A DNA stretch of 45,572 nt. Source: an uncultured Actinomycetes bacterium. GTDB taxonomy: Bacteria > Actinomycetota > Acidimicrobiia > Acidimicrobiales > SZUA-35. The position numbers and the translations under genes were made by a program. Below are positions 15,450 through 24,013 of this stretch, piece after piece (positions within the stretch are counted from its first letter, which is position 1; each line of letters starts with the position of its first letter). Location: assembly GCA_902826025.1 (NCBI GenBank), contig CADEDH010000002.1, positions 5,012-50,583 of the forward strand. Reading direction: 5' to 3'. A model generated the notes under the pieces. It did not search any database and was not told where the DNA came from. It was given only the letters and a program-made list of their open reading frames with translations.

Positions 15450-17090
15450 CTACCCCGGGATCGAACTACTGGAACGTTCGAAGACGAAACCGCGGAAACC
15501 GTCGGCGGCAATCTCCTCGATCCGGTCGAAGTACCGTGAACCCATCGTGTGGGCCAGGAACTGGCGAGGCTTCCCCGGGATGTTGGCGCCCGTGTACCAC
15601 GAGTTGGTGCGGGGGTAGAGGGTCCGGTTGGCCAGGTCGTTGACCTCCTGGTCCCATGCCGCTTCGGCCTCCTCGGTCGCTTCGACGGTACCCATATCGT
15701 TCTCGTCGAGGTGGCGGATGCAGGCGTCGATCCACGCCATGTGCCGTTCGCCGCCGAGGGGCATCGTGTACAGCACGCCGGGCGACTGCGGACCGTGGAT
15801 CATGAACAGGTTGGGGAAGCCGGCGATGGCCATGCCGAGGTAGGTGTCGAACCGTGCCGCCCATTTCTCGCCGAGGCGCACACCGCCCCGGCCCTGGGGG
15901 TTGAGCTGCAGCATCGAGCCGCTGACGGCGTCGAAACCGGTAGCCAGCACGAGCATGTCGATCGGGTGCTCGCCGTGCTCGGTCTGCACGCTCGTGGCCG
16001 TGAAGGCCGTGATCGGGTCGTCCCGCAGGTCGACCAGTGAGACGTTGCTACGGTTGTACGTCTCGAAGTAGCCGTTGTCGAGGATCAGCCGCTTCGTCCC
16101 GAACAGGTAGTCGGGGGTGAGCTTCCGGGCCGTCTCGGGGTCGTCGACGATCTGGCCGATCTTGGCCCGCACGAAGTCGCCCACCTCGGCGTTCAGCTCT
16201 TCGTCGGCCAGCACCCCGACGTAGCTGTTGATGGCCAGGTGCAGGCCGCCCTCGGCCCACATCTCCTCGTAGCGGGCCTGACGCTCCTCGGGTGTGTGAT
16301 CCCACGCCTTGAGACGGGTGGTGGGGAACGGCCAGCCGCCCCGGCGGTACATCGAATCTCGGAGATCCGCCCAGTTGTCTCGGTACTCCTGGAGCTGTTC
16401 GGCGGTCAGCGGCCGATTCCGGGCCGGTAGGGCGTACTGCGCAGTCCGTTGGAACACCGTGACGTGTTCGGCCGTCTTGGCGATCTCGGGGATCGCCTGC
16501 ACCCCGGAAGAGCCGGTCCCGATGACCCCGACGCGCTTGCCCTCGAACGAGACCGGCTCGTGGGGCCAGCGGCCGGTGTGGTACACGGGGCCGGCGAAGT
16601 CGTCGATGCCGGGATAGTGGGGCTTGTTGGCCACGAACAACGCTCCGGTGGCACAGATCAGGAACCGGGCCGAGGCCTCGTCACCGTGCGCCGTCTCGAT
16701 GCTCCACCGTTGGGTTGCCTCGTCCCAACGGGCGTCCGTGACCCTCGTGTCGAACTGGATGTCCTTGCGCAGGTCGAACCGGTCGGCGACGTGGTCGACA
16801 TAGGCGAGCACATCGGCGCTGGCGCTCTGGGTCTCGGTCCACTCCCACTCGTCGACCAGTTCCTTGCTGAACGTGTAGCCGTAGAACGGCGCGCTCGGCG
16901 CGTCCACCCGGGCGCCCGGGTAGCGGTTGTACCACCACGTGCCACCCACCCCGCCGGCGCCGTCGAACGCCCGGACCGACAGCCCCATCTCGTCACGCAG
17001 GCGGTGCAGGGCGTACAGCCCGGCAAAGCCGGCTCCGATGACAATGGCGTCGTACTGCATCGTCGGTGTGATCGTGGGTGTGTCGCTCAT
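15450..17090 (-). CDS. Type I Baeyer-Villiger flavin monooxygenase
   Basis: This 546-residue protein has two Rossmann motifs, GAGFAG near residue 19 (FAD) and GTGSSG near residue 172 (NADPH). Between them, at about residues 147-157, is the Baeyer-Villiger fingerprint FxGxxxHTxxW (FAGPVYHTGRW). GGVGGTWWYNRYPGARVD is also characteristic of cyclohexanone/phenylacetone-type enzymes. It inserts oxygen beside a ketone to give an ester or lactone, using NADPH and O2. The ATG at 17090 with GGAGA upstream gives a normal N-terminus; an ORF extending to 17156 overlaps the divergent promoter. It is divergent from the AhpD-like selenoprotein gene, separated by 88 bases, so the two may be co-regulated. Confidence 0.9.
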   Translation of the reverse strand: MSDTPTITPTMQYDAIVIGAGFAGLYALHRLRDEMGLSVRAFDGAGGVGGTWWYNRYPGARVDAPSAPFYGYTFSKELVDEWEWTETQSASADVLAYVDHVADRFDLRKDIQFDTRVTDARWDEATQRWSIETAHGDEASARFLICATGALFVANKPHYPGIDDFAGPVYHTGRWPHEPVSFEGKRVGVIGTGSSGVQAIPEIAKTAEHVTVFQRTAQYALPARNRPLTAEQLQEYRDNWADLRDSMYRRGGWPFPTTRLKAWDHTPEERQARYEEMWAEGGLHLAINSYVGVLADEELNAEVGDFVRAKIGQIVDDPETARKLTPDYLFGTKRLILDNGYFETYNRSNVSLVDLRDDPITAFTATSVQTEHGEHPIDMLVLATGFDAVSGSMLQLNPQGRGGVRLGEKWAARFDTYLGMAIAGFPNLFMIHGPQSPGVLYTMPLGGERHMAWIDACIRHLDENDMGTVEATEEAEAAWDQEVNDLANRTLYPRTNSWYTGANIPGKPRQFLAHTMGSRYFDRIEEIAADGFRGFVFERSSSSIPG

Positions 17091-17165
17091 CTGCGGCTCT
17101 CCGGGTTCGTCGTCGACCGCCACCATCTTCGCGTCCCGACCGCTGCAGCGCACCAACTGGATCGT

Positions 17166-17178
17166 TAGTGTCTTGTCC
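17166..17178 (+). promoter_or_regulatory. Minus 10 box placing the AhpD-like message as leaderless
   Basis: TAGTGT at 17166-17171 is followed after 7 bases by the GTG at 17179. No ribosome site is present, so transcription probably begins at the start codon. No clear minus 35 box is visible. Confidence 0.4.
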
Positions 17179-18279
17179 GTGGCCTTCCCCCTGTTCAGCT
17201 ACGACACCGCAGCCGTGGCGGTCGACCAGGACATCGCCGACTCCCACCGCTCGGTGTGGGAGCAGCTCGGCGGCACCGGCACCTGGTGGACGGCCGGCGA
17301 GCGGCTGGCCATCGCCACCCGGGCCAGGGCCGGTTTCGCCCAACGTCACCAGCCGCCGTGGGCCCGCGGCCTCGAACCGGCAGTCGACGGCTTGCCGGAC
17401 GAAGCGGTGACTGCGGTCGACCGGTTGGTGTCGAACCCGGGCTCGATCGACCGGGACTGGGTCGACGAACGGGTCGCCGCCCTCGGCGACGGTCGCTACG
17501 TCGAGCTGGTCGGCGTGGTTGCCACCATCGTGATGATCGACATGTTCGCCGCCGGGGCCGGGGTCGACGTCACCCCGCTCCCCCGCCCGTCGCCCGGCGA
17601 CGTGACCCAGCCCAGCGGTGAGCGGCCCGACGGGCTCGGCGACATCGGCGCCTATGTGCCCATGCTCGACCCGTTCTCCTACGCCAACGTGGCCCGCGCC
17701 CTGAGCCTCGTCCCCGCCGCCAACAAGCTGTTCCGCACCACCAGCGTGCCGATGTACTCGGCGCCAGGCATGAGCGAGCTCGTGTGGACCACGCCGCTGC
17801 AGCGCCCTCAGGTGGAGCTGGTGGCGTCCCGGGTGGCGGCGATGAACGAGTGCTTCTATTGAACGACCGCCCACACCACGCTGCTCCGTGCGAGTAGCGA
17901 CGCGCTGGGTGTCAATGCCTCGCTTGACGCCGCGATCGGCGCCGCACTGGCCGACGTCGGGGTCCCCCACGGTGAGGTGTTGATCGAGTTCGCCGAGGCC
18001 GCGGTCAACGGCGAGCCGCTGGATGACGTGCGCCGCCGGCTGGTCGACGCGGTCGGGCCGGCCGGGGCCGGTCAGGCGGTGGCTACGGTGGCGGCGTTCA
18101 CCGGGCTGGTCCGGGTGGCCGACGGCACCGGCATACCGATCGACAACGGGCTGGCCGCGGCCAGTGCCGAGATCCGCCAGGACCTCGGCCTCGACGCCTT
18201 CCCCGGCGCCGCCAACTCGCCCGTCGACACGGTCGACGCCCGGCCCTTTGCCGACGTCGACGCCCTGTGGGTCAATTAG
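17179..18279 (+). CDS. AhpD/carboxymuconolactone-decarboxylase-like protein, probable selenoprotein (TGA at 17860-17862 read as Sec)
   Basis: A normal reading ends at TGA 17860, giving 227 residues. The same frame then continues for 138 codons with high third-position G/C to TAG 18277. The interruption falls inside ...VELVASRVAAMNECFY-TGA-TTAHTTLLR. AhpD enzymes use Glu, 12 residues on Cys, then CxxC and x3-His; here E213, C225, TGA at 228 and H232 match that spacing exactly, so TGA replaces the second, peroxide-reacting cysteine. A stem-loop of SECIS type follows. I therefore read one 366-residue protein with a CxxU redox centre, likely a peroxidase-like enzyme. The sequence does not exclude a nonsense mutation or an error. 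No Sec machinery genes are in the window. TTG 17173 is an alternative start. Confidence 0.75.
17879..17899 (+). promoter_or_regulatory. Candidate bacterial SECIS element
   Basis: CGCTGCTC (17879-17886) pairs with GAGTAGCG (17892-17899) over all 8 positions with one G-U, around the loop CGTGC. The second loop base is G (17888), 26 bases after the TGA. Published bacterial SECIS models ask for a short upper stem, a small loop with G in its first two positions and roughly this distance, all met here. Codons within the element are less G/C-rich at third positions than those around it. Confidence 0.6.
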
Positions 18280-18312
18280 GCGAGCGTCTCGACGTCGAGA
18301 GCCCGACGATGG

Positions 18313-19014
18313 TCAGGGGCGGGTGCGGCCCAGCCCGTGGATCACCGTGGTCACGAGCATAAAGGAGGCCCGGCGCTCGGTGTGAGAGCCCCGCCGCTCG
18401 AGGAACGCGCCGATAGCGGGGGCGGCGTCGGCCACCTGGTCGAGGGAGTCGAACCACAGCTCGGTCACGGCGTCGTAGCCGAACCCGCGGGGTGCTGCGC
18501 CCACGGCCACGTTACGGACCCAGCGCCGGAGCCCGGCTGCCAGCAGGGCGTCGTCGTCGGGGTGGCGTTCGAGCGCTCGCAGATGCTCCACCGGATCCAC
18601 CGTCTCCCGACGCCGGGCGTAGCTGAACACGACCACCTCGGTTTCGGGACCGTCGAGGACCAACTCACTGGCGGCGTAGACAGTCACGTCTTCCACCGCC
18701 CGCTCGAACGTACGCAACTCGTCGGCCAGAGCGATGTCGTTGCGGGTGAGCACCGTGTGCATGGACGGGATCGACACCACACTGCGCAGGGCCAGCAGAC
18801 CCACGCCGTCGTGCTCGTTGGAGGCCCCGGGGAGGACCCCGGCGGGGTCAACGGTGAGGCAGTAGCGCAGGCCGGCGATGGGCTGTGGGCCCCCGGCCAT
18901 AGACTCTCCCACCCGGCTGTGTTGGAGCCACCGCTCCCGGAACTCGCCGCGGGACAGGCGGGGGTGGCGGTTGGCCAGATAGATCGCCTTGGCCGGATGG
19001 TCCACGATGCTCAT
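18313..19014 (-). CDS. EthD-like dimeric alpha/beta-barrel protein
   Basis: This 233-residue protein seems to contain two EthD-type ferredoxin-like halves. The first begins KAIYLANRHPRLSRGEFRERWLQHSRVGES, with the typical conserved R-x-E-F-x-x-x-W-x-x-x-H pattern. The second begins TEVVVFSYARRRETVDPVEHLRALERHPDDD. EthD members accompany oxidative degradation of ethers and aromatics, and related barrels act as monooxygenases or cyclases. I start it at ATG 19014, with GGGGAG upstream; a TTG 6 bases earlier is possible. It lies 37 bases after the regulator gene on the same strand, suggesting one transcript, and is convergent with the AhpD-like gene. Confidence 0.65.
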   Translation of the reverse strand: MSIVDHPAKAIYLANRHPRLSRGEFRERWLQHSRVGESMAGGPQPIAGLRYCLTVDPAGVLPGASNEHDGVGLLALRSVVSIPSMHTVLTRNDIALADELRTFERAVEDVTVYAASELVLDGPETEVVVFSYARRRETVDPVEHLRALERHPDDDALLAAGLRRWVRNVAVGAAPRGFGYDAVTELWFDSLDQVADAAPAIGAFLERRGSHTERRASFMLVTTVIHGLGRTRP

Positions 19015-19051
19015 GCTCAATGCTCCCCTTGCTTGATCGATCGATACTGAC

Positions 19052-21946
19052 TCAGCTGGTGGCCTGATGGAGGGCACTTCGCAGGTCGTCCAGGACCGCC
19101 GCATCCGCCGGTCGGACCAGGATGCGGTGGGCCCGGCGCAGGTCGTCACCACGACTGAGCAGAGCCCGGGCGGTGCCCAGATCATCCTGGTTGCGGGCGA
19201 TGACGGCGAGGAGGTCGAGCGCCCGTGTCTGCTTTCGGACATCGCCGAGTTCGGCGGCGGCGTCAAGGACGCGTGAAAGCTCCGCTTGAGCGCTGGCCGC
19301 GTCGCCCTGGCTGACCTGGAGGTGGCTGCGGAGCAGCGCCTCGTCGAGATTGGAGTTGTGCCAGCCGCTGCGGGCGCACGCTTGGGACGCAGCATCGACG
19401 AGCGCCGGCGCCGCCGGATCGGCGGTGCGGATCGCCTGCCACGCCTGTTCGAGCGCGACGAGGGCGCAGGCCTGCGCGTAGTCGTCGTTGGCCTTGCCGG
19501 CCGGGTTGGCGAGCCCGGCGGCGTGGGCGAGGTAGGCCGAGGCAGCGACTGGATCGCCGGTGTCGAACGCGATGCGGGCGCGGACCATGGGTGCGAACAC
19601 GGCCAGTAGCGGTAGGAGCTCGCCGAGTGCGTCGGCGCTGTCGAGAGCGTGGCTCGCCTCGTCGTACCGACCGATGCCCCACAAGCCCAGGGCGAGCATG
19701 CAGCGTGCCCCGGTGCGTATGCGGAGCTCCCCGAAGTGGTCGCCGAGCTCGATGGTGCTGTGAGCGGCCTCGACCAGGGCCGGCCAGTCCTCGACGGCGC
19801 CGAGCATGAGGAGGTAGCCCATCTGGCCGAGGGCCCGGATCGGCGTCGGTTCGGGATGGCGGTCGAGCAGCAGATCGAAGGTGGCGATGGAGTGGGGTAG
19901 AAGGCTGTGGTTGGCCCACACCCCGTTCATGACGGCGACAGCGGCGACGCCGAGCGCCTCCGACGCGAGGCCCAGTTGGCTGCTGCGGCCCAGGGCGGCG
20001 AGGAACTCGAGTCGGGCATCCACGGCGCGGGAGGAGTCGGGGCCCTGCACAAAACCGGCGACGAGGGCGAAATGGGCCCGGGCGGCGTCGGCCCATGCCC
20101 CGCGATCGGCCAGGCGTTCCTCACCCAGCGCCCTGACGGTCGCCAGTAGACGGTACGGGCGCGAGGGCGTGCAGCCCGACCCACCGTGGGCGACGAGCGA
20201 GTTGCGGACGAGCTCGTCGATGCGAGCCGCGGTGCCGCCGGGATCGGCGGCCCCCAGCACAACGGCATCGTCGAGGCTGAACGGCCCGGCGAAGACCGAC
20301 AACCGCTCGAGCAGCTCGGAGGTCGACGGATCGAGCAGTCCCCAGCTCCACTCGAGCGCCGGTCGCAGCGGGCCCCGGTTGTTGGAGCCCCGGCTGGTGC
20401 TGGTGAGGGCGGGTAGGTGTTCGGCGATCTGGTCCACCGACATCGACCGGACCCGGGCGGCGGCGATCTCGAGAGCCAGCGGTAGTCCGTCGACGGCGCG
20501 GGTGATGGCGCCGACGGTGAGCACCTCATGCTCCAGCGGCCGCCACCGTGGCGACGCAGACCATGCCCGCTGAAGGAACAGCTCCACGGCATCGGCAGCT
20601 CGGGTGCGCTCGTAGTCGGCATCGTCGTCGGGTGCGTCGAGTGGGTCGAGAGGCCAGGTTGCGGCGCCCGGAACGTCCAACATGGCTCGGGACGTCACGA
20701 GGAACGAGACGTGAGGCGTCGCCGCCAACAGCTCCGAGCACACCGTCACCACCCCCAGGGCGACATGTTCGGCATTGTCCAGCACGATGAGCCCGGGCCG
20801 CAGGGCAAGGCGGGCCACGATGGCGGCGAGCGGATCGGTTGCGGTGGCGATCCCAACTGCAGCGGCGACGGTGGCGGCAAGGTCAGCCGGGGTGTCGTCG
20901 TCGCCGTCGCCGGGGCGGGCGTCGATCGCAGCGAGATCGACCCACCACACCGGGCCAGCCGAACGGTGGGCCAGCTCGACCGCCAGGCGGGTCTTCCCGC
21001 ACCCGGGCGGGCCGGCGATGGTGACGGAACGGTGGTTGGCGAGCAGTGTCTGGATCGACTGGAGATCGTCGATCCGACCAACGAGCGTGCTGGTGGGGGT
21101 GGGTGCTGTCGAACCGCGCTCGACCGGATGGGTGCGGGCCACGTTGGGAAGCTCGCCCCGTAGGATCTGGCCCTCGAGCTCTGCCAGCTGGCTGCTGAGG
21201 TCGAGGCCGACATCGGCGGCCAGCCGTTGGCGGATCTCGCTGACGGCGCGAAGCGCTTCGACCGTTCGGCCGTCGCGATGGAGCGCCTCGATGAGGGCGG
21301 CCCACAGGCTCTCCCTCAGCGGGTTCTGGCCGGTGGCGACGCGCAGCTCGATCACCGCGTCACCGCTGCGGCCGTGCTCGACGAGAAGGCGGGCGCGCCG
21401 TTCGACGGCGCTCCAACGTAGCTCCTCGAGTTCGGCGATCGCAGGGGTGACGAACGCTGCGTCGCCCAGCCCGGACAGGCACGGTCCGGCCCATAGTGCG
21501 AGTGCGACTTCCAGCCGGTCGGGCTCGAGATCCTGTCCGACACCCTCGGAGGGTCGTAGGAGGCGGCGAAACTCGGCCACATCCACGTCGCAATCACCCG
21601 AGAACCGGTAGCCGCGGCCGACGTGCTCGACGAGGGCGCCAGCGCCGGCGACTGCCTGGTCGAGGGATTGCCGCAGACGCCAGACGGTGGTGTGCAGTGA
21701 TCGGCCCGGGTCGTTGAGATCCGCCCGCGCCGGCCAGACCTCGTCGAGCAGCGTCTCGAACGGAACGACATCGGGCGCGCCAAGGGCGAGTCGAGCCACA
21801 AGGAGCTTCCGCAGGCCCCGCCCGAGGGGAACATCATGGGTGCCCACCGTGAGCTGAACCGGGCCCAGGATCCGTACTCGGGCACTCAGGTTCCGGCTCT
21901 CGCCCTCCTCGAATGGAGTCTGGTCGGGCTCGGCTGACCGGACCAT
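19052..21946 (-). CDS. SARP/AfsR-type transcriptional regulator with AAA/NB-ARC-like ATPase and helical repeats
   Basis: This 964-residue regulator starts at ATG 21946 with GGGAGG upstream. Domain order: a winged-helix DNA-binding domain (about 20-115, VRILGPVQLTVGTHDVPLGRGLRKLLVARL), a bacterial transcriptional activation domain (about 115-265), and a P-loop ATPase (about 300-560) with Walker A AGPPGCGKTRLAVELAHR and Walker B RPGLIVLDNAEH. The last 350 residues are TPR-like helices. Proteins of this kind sense metabolic signals and activate pathway genes in actinobacteria. It is divergent from the 22110 gene, and the spacer holds palindromes, so its targets are probably the flanking cluster. 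An upstream ATG at 21997 lacks a ribosome site. Confidence 0.85.
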   Translation of the reverse strand: MVRSAEPDQTPFEEGESRNLSARVRILGPVQLTVGTHDVPLGRGLRKLLVARLALGAPDVVPFETLLDEVWPARADLNDPGRSLHTTVWRLRQSLDQAVAGAGALVEHVGRGYRFSGDCDVDVAEFRRLLRPSEGVGQDLEPDRLEVALALWAGPCLSGLGDAAFVTPAIAELEELRWSAVERRARLLVEHGRSGDAVIELRVATGQNPLRESLWAALIEALHRDGRTVEALRAVSEIRQRLAADVGLDLSSQLAELEGQILRGELPNVARTHPVERGSTAPTPTSTLVGRIDDLQSIQTLLANHRSVTIAGPPGCGKTRLAVELAHRSAGPVWWVDLAAIDARPGDGDDDTPADLAATVAAAVGIATATDPLAAIVARLALRPGLIVLDNAEHVALGVVTVCSELLAATPHVSFLVTSRAMLDVPGAATWPLDPLDAPDDDADYERTRAADAVELFLQRAWSASPRWRPLEHEVLTVGAITRAVDGLPLALEIAAARVRSMSVDQIAEHLPALTSTSRGSNNRGPLRPALEWSWGLLDPSTSELLERLSVFAGPFSLDDAVVLGAADPGGTAARIDELVRNSLVAHGGSGCTPSRPYRLLATVRALGEERLADRGAWADAARAHFALVAGFVQGPDSSRAVDARLEFLAALGRSSQLGLASEALGVAAVAVMNGVWANHSLLPHSIATFDLLLDRHPEPTPIRALGQMGYLLMLGAVEDWPALVEAAHSTIELGDHFGELRIRTGARCMLALGLWGIGRYDEASHALDSADALGELLPLLAVFAPMVRARIAFDTGDPVAASAYLAHAAGLANPAGKANDDYAQACALVALEQAWQAIRTADPAAPALVDAASQACARSGWHNSNLDEALLRSHLQVSQGDAASAQAELSRVLDAAAELGDVRKQTRALDLLAVIARNQDDLGTARALLSRGDDLRRAHRILVRPADAAVLDDLRSALHQATS

Positions 21947-22005
21947 GCAACCACCCTCCCCATCGATGCCACCAGCCGCCATTCGAAGATAGCCCACCCG
22001 AGGCT

Positions 22006-22037
22006 CACGAGATCCTCGTGCCAGGTGACTGACGTCA
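22006..22037. promoter_or_regulatory. Two palindromes in the regulator's divergent promoter region
   Basis: CACGAG-ATC-CTCGTG (22006-22020) and the perfect 8-bp TGACGTCA (22030-22037) lie in the 163 bases between the regulator start and the 22110 gene. Either may be an operator for the SARP regulator or another factor; no match to a known site is claimed. Confidence 0.35.
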
Positions 22038-22109
22038 CTCCATCGATCTCAGTACCGGCACGAAAGTGGAGAGCGATCTGGAGAGTCAGCACCGTCAACG
22101 TGAGCTGCC

Positions 22110-22763
22110 ATGGCGTTGCTGACCGTGCCCCACGTACTGCTCACCGCACAAGGTGTGCTCCGAGGGGCCGACCGCGACGAGCTGCGCCTTGGTCACAACC
22201 GTGTCGCATCAGCCGCGTCGCCGACCCAAGGGGGCGCCGACGCTGACGGCGGGCCGCTCAGCCACCTGGCGTACTCCGCCCTGCCCGAGTCGGCTGCCGA
22301 ACGACAAGACGCAATCCTGTTCGTCGACGTGTGCGGCGACCGTCCTGGGCCCTACAACGCCGCCGTGGCGGCGGATCTGCTGGATGAGCCCGAGCTCGCG
22401 TCCTGGGACCCGGTCGCCGGCTCCTTCGCTTTCGACCTGCCGACACCAGCTCATGCGCCCCGCCGCTACTGCTGCCTGGTGCGGGGCCGGTCCAGCGACA
22501 GGGACGAAACGATCTCGGCGCTCAACGGCCGTTTGGCGTCGTCTCTTCGCTACGCCCGTCGCCTCGGGCAGCGCTCCCACCATCTCTATGTCCGCTCCGG
22601 CGACCCCGACCCGGCAGCCGAGCTCCTGGCGATGGAGCTGTGGTCCGACCCTGCCGGCCTTCAGCAGTTCCATCGCACGACGACGATCTATGCCCCGTCC
22701 CTGACATCGCTCACCACGACCCTGTGGGAACAGGCTCGCGGCGGCAGATGGACGGAATGGTGA
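22110..22763 (+). CDS. Uncharacterised protein with barrel-like features
   Basis: This 217-residue protein has two parts that each look like a small alpha/beta-barrel half: AILFVDVCGDRPGPYNAAVAADL near residue 68 and RRYCCLVRGRSSDRDETISALNGRL near residue 118, followed by HHLYVRSGDPDPAAELLAMELWSDPAGLQQFH. The last segment (xxELWSDPAGLQQFHR) resembles the end of antibiotic-biosynthesis-monooxygenase or EthD barrels. There is no signal peptide or membrane segment. It is the first gene of a three-gene run with an SRPBCC protein and a small conserved protein, divergent from the regulator. The function is unknown. Confidence 0.55.
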   Translation: MALLTVPHVLLTAQGVLRGADRDELRLGHNRVASAASPTQGGADADGGPLSHLAYSALPESAAERQDAILFVDVCGDRPGPYNAAVAADLLDEPELASWDPVAGSFAFDLPTPAHAPRRYCCLVRGRSSDRDETISALNGRLASSLRYARRLGQRSHHLYVRSGDPDPAAELLAMELWSDPAGLQQFHRTTTIYAPSLTSLTTTLWEQARGGRWTEW

Positions 22764-22807
22764 GCCAACCCATCCCCACTCGAACAACCGCTACGCCAGG
22801 AGGCACC

Positions 22808-23293
22808 ATGCCGTCATCACCCGCAGCCCCGAAGGCCGCGTCCTCGACCACGTCGATGTTCAGCCGGTCCACGACCGTCACGGCCACGATAGGGGCGCCA
22901 CGCCAGATCGTGTGGGCCTTGCTCACCGACTCAGCCCGGTTTCCGCAATGGAACTCCACCGTCACCAGCATCGACGGACCGATCGAGCTCGGCTCCAAGC
23001 TGAAGCTCCGGGTGCCGATCTCGAAACGCACCTTCACCCCGAAGGTGACCACCTTCGACGCCCCTGCCGCCATGACCTGGCGCGACGGTGCCAAACCGAT
23101 GTTCTGGGGCGTCCGAGACTTCACGCTCGCCGAGATCGGCCTCAACAGCACCCAGTTCACGATGACCGAGACCGTGCGGGGGCTGATGCTGCCCGTGGCA
23201 GCCCGGTCACTGCCCGACTTCCGGCCGGTCTTCGACCGCTACGTGCTCGACCTGCAGGCTGCAGCCACAGCCCGCCTCGAAGCCCAGCGATGA
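22808..23293 (+). CDS. SRPBCC (START-like) superfamily protein
   Basis: This 161-residue protein starts at ATG 22808 behind a strong AGGAGG ribosome site; an earlier in-frame ATG at 22757 has none. After a disordered serine-rich 15 residues it shows the SRPBCC pattern of polyketide-cyclase-like lipid or aromatic binders: TVTATIGAPRQIVWALLTDSARFPQWN, then SIDGPIELGSKLKLRVPI, and a C-terminal helix (FDRYVLDLQAAATARLEAQ). It would bind a hydrophobic ligand in a deep cavity. Its neighbours include a Baeyer-Villiger enzyme and EthD-like barrels within 8 kb, which suggests hydrophobic small-molecule chemistry. Confidence 0.75.
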   Translation: MPSSPAAPKAASSTTSMFSRSTTVTATIGAPRQIVWALLTDSARFPQWNSTVTSIDGPIELGSKLKLRVPISKRTFTPKVTTFDAPAAMTWRDGAKPMFWGVRDFTLAEIGLNSTQFTMTETVRGLMLPVAARSLPDFRPVFDRYVLDLQAAATARLEAQR

Positions 23294-23371
23294 ACGGGCC
23301 TCCCGCCCAGCGAGGCCACACGTTCGCAGCTATCAACCATCATCCGTCCACCAGTACCCAGTGAGGTAACC

Positions 23372-23776
23372 ATGCCCGGCACCGGCACCCAATCAGATCC
23401 CTGGCAGCTCAAGACGCCGCCCCTGACCGGCGACTACACGATGCACCGAGACATCAGAGATGATGTCGAGGTGCTGGTCTGCACCGTCGGCAAGACCGTC
23501 CTGCTCTACGACGCCCGCTGTCTCGACCATCTCCACCGCATGCTGAAGGACCACGGCGACTGGATGGACCTCGGATCGGCCGACGAACAGAAACCGGCCA
23601 AGGACGGCACCGTCGAAGCGTGGGGTCGCTCAGAGAGCAACCCGGTCGGCGGCTGGTACGGACTCAAGAAGGGGCTACGGGGCCGCTTCGGCATGTACAT
23701 CCCGCCCCTGATGGAGGAGCTCGGCCTGGCCGAGGTCGAGCACAACGCCAGGAACAACCGGATGCGGGCGGTCTGA
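23372..23776 (+). CDS. Small conserved hypothetical protein
   Basis: This 134-residue protein starts at ATG 23372 behind GAGGT. It begins MPGTGTQSDPWQLKTPPLTG and has the conserved-looking segments SADEQKPAKDGTVEAWGRS and NPVGGWYGLKKGLRGRFGMYIPPLMEELGLAEVEHNARNNRMRAV. I believe near relatives occur widely in actinobacteria as a family of unknown function, but I cannot name it with certainty. It has no membrane segment or signal peptide. It ends the run begun at 22110, with a strong hairpin 35 bases downstream. Confidence 0.65.
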   Translation: MPGTGTQSDPWQLKTPPLTGDYTMHRDIRDDVEVLVCTVGKTVLLYDARCLDHLHRMLKDHGDWMDLGSADEQKPAKDGTVEAWGRSESNPVGGWYGLKKGLRGRFGMYIPPLMEELGLAEVEHNARNNRMRAV

Positions 23777-23810
23777 GCCGAGACGCCGTGGAGAGCGCTC
23801 GCACCGGGCC

Positions 23811-23831
23811 GTGTCGCTCCACGAGCGACAC
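23811..23831 (+). terminator. Perfect 9-bp hairpin after the 22110-23776 gene run
   Basis: GTGTCGCTC (23811-23819), loop CAC, GAGCGACAC (23823-23831). The stem is perfect and sits 35 bases after the last stop. No T-run follows, as is common for actinobacterial terminators. Confidence 0.55.
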
Positions 23832-24013
23832 CTGCGGCCGATCGCGACCACCCGCCACTGGATCACGACCGGGCTCAAGGCGGCACCTCCATGGCCTGGC
23901 GCTCATGCGAGAAACCCAAGCGTCCCTGCATCGACGCCTGGTAACAGGCTCGGCGGCCCTTGCCGAGGAGGGGCCGGGGATTCGTCCGTTCCTCACGCCT
24001 CTGGCAGGCTCTC

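Noticed and set aside
13051..15618. 855-residue open frame on the plus strand opposite GH65
   Set aside because: It is the antisense shadow of a high-GC gene; it has no recognisable domain and a histidine/glycine/proline-rich composition.
17863..18279. The 3' part of the AhpD-like frame as a separate small gene (start at 17977)
   Set aside because: It would lack a ribosome site and would begin in the middle of the domain whose first half lies just upstream in the same frame.
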